Positions 62,246-64,000 of a stretch of 64,000 nt of DNA are shown piece after piece. Position numbers and translations under genes: made by a program. The stretch is from Plotosus lineatus (Eukaryota > Chordata > Actinopteri > Siluriformes > Plotosidae). Positions within the stretch are counted from its first letter, which is position 1; each line of letters begins with the position of its first letter. The stretch spans positions 8,572,080 through 8,636,079 of the forward strand of contig CM045729.1 of assembly GCA_024760905.1 (NCBI GenBank). The letters are read 5' to 3'. Under the pieces are notes generated by a model. It was not told the origin of the DNA. It was given only the letters and a program-made list of their open reading frames with translations, and ran no database searches.

Positions 62246-62987
62246 AAAAGTACAACCTGAGAAATTCAATAGTATTCTCAGAGCTCACGTGAGGTGCAAC
62301 CTCATATACAATATATATATATATATTATACTGGTTGGTTAAAACACAGACTAAATATACTGTCAATCAAGATCAGTCAGTAGGTGTTGTGTGTTTTTTT
62401 AATTTTGTGTGTGTGTGTGTGTTTGATACAGTATCGTGCTAATCTAAGTACTGCTGAAAAAAGTTTTCAGACATCATTTGAAGATACTCAGTGACTCAGC
62501 TTTCTGATTGTCCAGAGATAGTTCTTTCCACCATCTTGTAGCCAGAACAGAGAAGAGTTTAGATGCATTTTGCCTTGTCCCTTGACAGAGGGAGGAATCA
62601 GTCTTGCAGTGCTAGAGGATCTGAGAGAACACAGTGCGAGGTGTGGTAACTACTTTGAGGTATGAAGGTGTAGGTCCATTTTTGGCTTTATAGACAAGCG
62701 TTGGTGTTTTAAATCTAATGCGAGCAGCAACGGGAAGCCAAAATCTATCCTGCATGCTTTCAAAGTGCGTGCAAGTGTTACAACTTTAGGCATTCAGAGA
62801 GACAGGTTGCCTTTCTGATTGGCTGTTCCAGCCTGGTAGTGATGTAAACTCGTTGGATTGGTTGGACTGGATCACTGACCGGTGTAGTGTAACACACTGA
62901 GTTGCACAAACAACAAGTGCAGAAAACACTTTCTTTATCCTCCTAAACTGACTGATGACAGAAAAGCCAAGTTAGCAAAACATTAGC

Positions 62988-62999
<12 letters not shown>
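62246..62999. other. Mostly unassigned, with an L2-like antisense fragment
   Basis: 62455-62790 resembles the antisense C-terminal or 3' UTR region of fish L2-type LINEs (GGCTTTATAGACAAGCGTTG; AATGCGAGCAGCAACGGGAA). (AT)n at 62310-62326 and (GT)n at 62407-62423. No GGT5 exon found. Confidence 0.4.
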
Positions 63000-63024
<25 letters not shown>

Positions 63025-64000
63025 TTCTTCTTCCGCTTCTTCCGGGGTCAGGTCACGGGGGCAGCAACCTAAGCAAAGAGGTCCAGGCGTCCCTCTCCCC
63101 AGCCACTTCCTCCAGCTCTTCTGGGGGGAAGCCAAAGTGTTCCCGGACAAGCCAAAAACATAGTCCCTCCAGCATGTTCTCGGTCGACCTTGGGGTCTCT
63201 TCCTGGATTGGACATGCCCGAAACACTACACCAGGGAGGTGTTCGGGAGACATCCTGACCAGATGCCCGAGCCACCTCACTTCACACTCGACTGCGAATC
63301 GCTCCAATGAGAGCTGGAGGTCCCAGCTTGATGAAGCCAAAAGGACAACATCATCCACAAAAAGCAGAGACTAGATCCGATGGCCACCAAACCAGAACCC
63401 CTCAATGCCTCGGCTGCACCGAGAAATTCTGTCCATAAAAATTATGAACAGAATCAGTGACAAAGGACAGCCATGGCGAAATCCAACCCTTACCAGAAAC
63501 GAATTCGACCTGTTGTTACGAATACAGACCGGAGTCCGGAACGCCATACTCCCGGAGCACGCCCCTCAAGATAGCCCAAGGGACGTGGTCGAAAGCCTTC
63601 TCCAAATCCACAAAATACATGTGGACAGATTGGGAAAACTCCCATGCCCCTTCTAAGATCCTGTGGAGCGTATAGAGTTGGTCAAGAGTGCTACAGCCAG
63701 GATGAAAAAAAAACCACATTGTTCCTCCTGAATCCGAGGTTAGACTATCGGTCTGATCCCTCTCTCCAGTACCCCTGCATAGACTTTCCCGGGAAGGCTG
63801 AGTGTGAATCCCCAATAATTGGAACACACCCTCCGTCCCCCCCCTTTTGAAAAAGTGGGGCTAGAGGGTGTGATTCCCCAATAATTGGAACACACCCTTC
63901 GTTACCCCTTTTTAAAAAGGGGGACTACCACCCCAGTTTGCCAATCCAGAGGTACAGTCCCCAATAACCACACGATGTTGCAGAGATGTGTCAAAGAAGA
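63000..64000 (-). mobile_element. Rex3 LINE (RTE clade), antisense, runs off the window
   Basis: It starts with a (CAT)n run (complement of the (GATG)n-type Rex3 tail) at about 62989-63023. The minus-strand frame encodes LRLLPP, EELEEVAGERDAW, VRWLGHLVRMSPEHLPGVVF, then DDVVLLASSSWDLQLSLERF. About 150 residues of the normal protein are missing between the last two. GTGACAAAGGACAGCCATGG at 63457-63476 is the classical Rex3 RT segment. Further: HMYFVDLEKAFDHVPWAIL and DQLYTLHRILEGAWEF. Confidence 0.9.

Overview
This window is vertebrate nuclear DNA, most likely from a teleost fish. The evidence is spliced genes with GT/AG introns, Rex3, Tc1-type and L2-type transposons typical of fish, tRNA-derived SINEs and long dinucleotide repeats. 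No prokaryotic features were seen. I could not fix the species; a catfish/carp-type (ostariophysan) genome is only a guess.

Two host genes are supported. The first is a complete gamma-glutamyltransferase 1-type gene on the + strand (start 9296, stop ends 36517). It has 12 coding exons that join in frame to 569 residues, the length of human GGT1. The second is the 3' half of a GGT5-type paralogue on the - strand (51568-54584, five exons, 217 residues including the catalytic threonine). The genes converge tail to tail. Both would be extracellular, membrane-anchored, self-cleaving enzymes acting on glutathione and its conjugates or leukotriene C4. The upstream GGT5 exons are not seen in the 9.4 kb between 54584 and the window end.

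Almost everything else is transposon sequence.
- 0.3-3.4 kb: Tc1, SINE and Rex3 fragments and unassigned DNA.
- 3.4-8.2 kb: an RTE-type LINE copy, a second Tc1 relic, and a broken Ty3/Gypsy element with its 3' LTR.
- 8.5-9.2 kb: simple repeats just upstream of GGT1.
- 9.3-36.5 kb: GGT1, with introns swollen by at least fifteen insertions.
- 37-48 kb: a SINE, antisense Rex3, an L2-type LINE, an RTE inside a SINE, and a Tc1 copy.
- 49.7-50.6 kb: a 17-bp minisatellite.
- 51.5-54.6 kb: GGT5, with SINEs and hAT-type MITEs in its introns.
- 55-62.3 kb: an antisense L2/RTE chimera carrying another RTE.
- 63-64 kb: antisense Rex3.

One RTE-type LINE family is present in eight copies and covers about a quarter of the window. 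A tRNA-derived SINE family occurs in two forms that share head and core but differ in tail: one tail is L2-like, the other is built from the two ends of this RTE family. No transposon here looks able to move by itself. I found no convincing new biochemical system. The most interesting signals are the tail-switched SINE, the RTE-L2 chimera, a substrate-site substitution in GGT1, and (TG)n tracts replacing the polypyrimidine tract at GGT5 splice acceptors.
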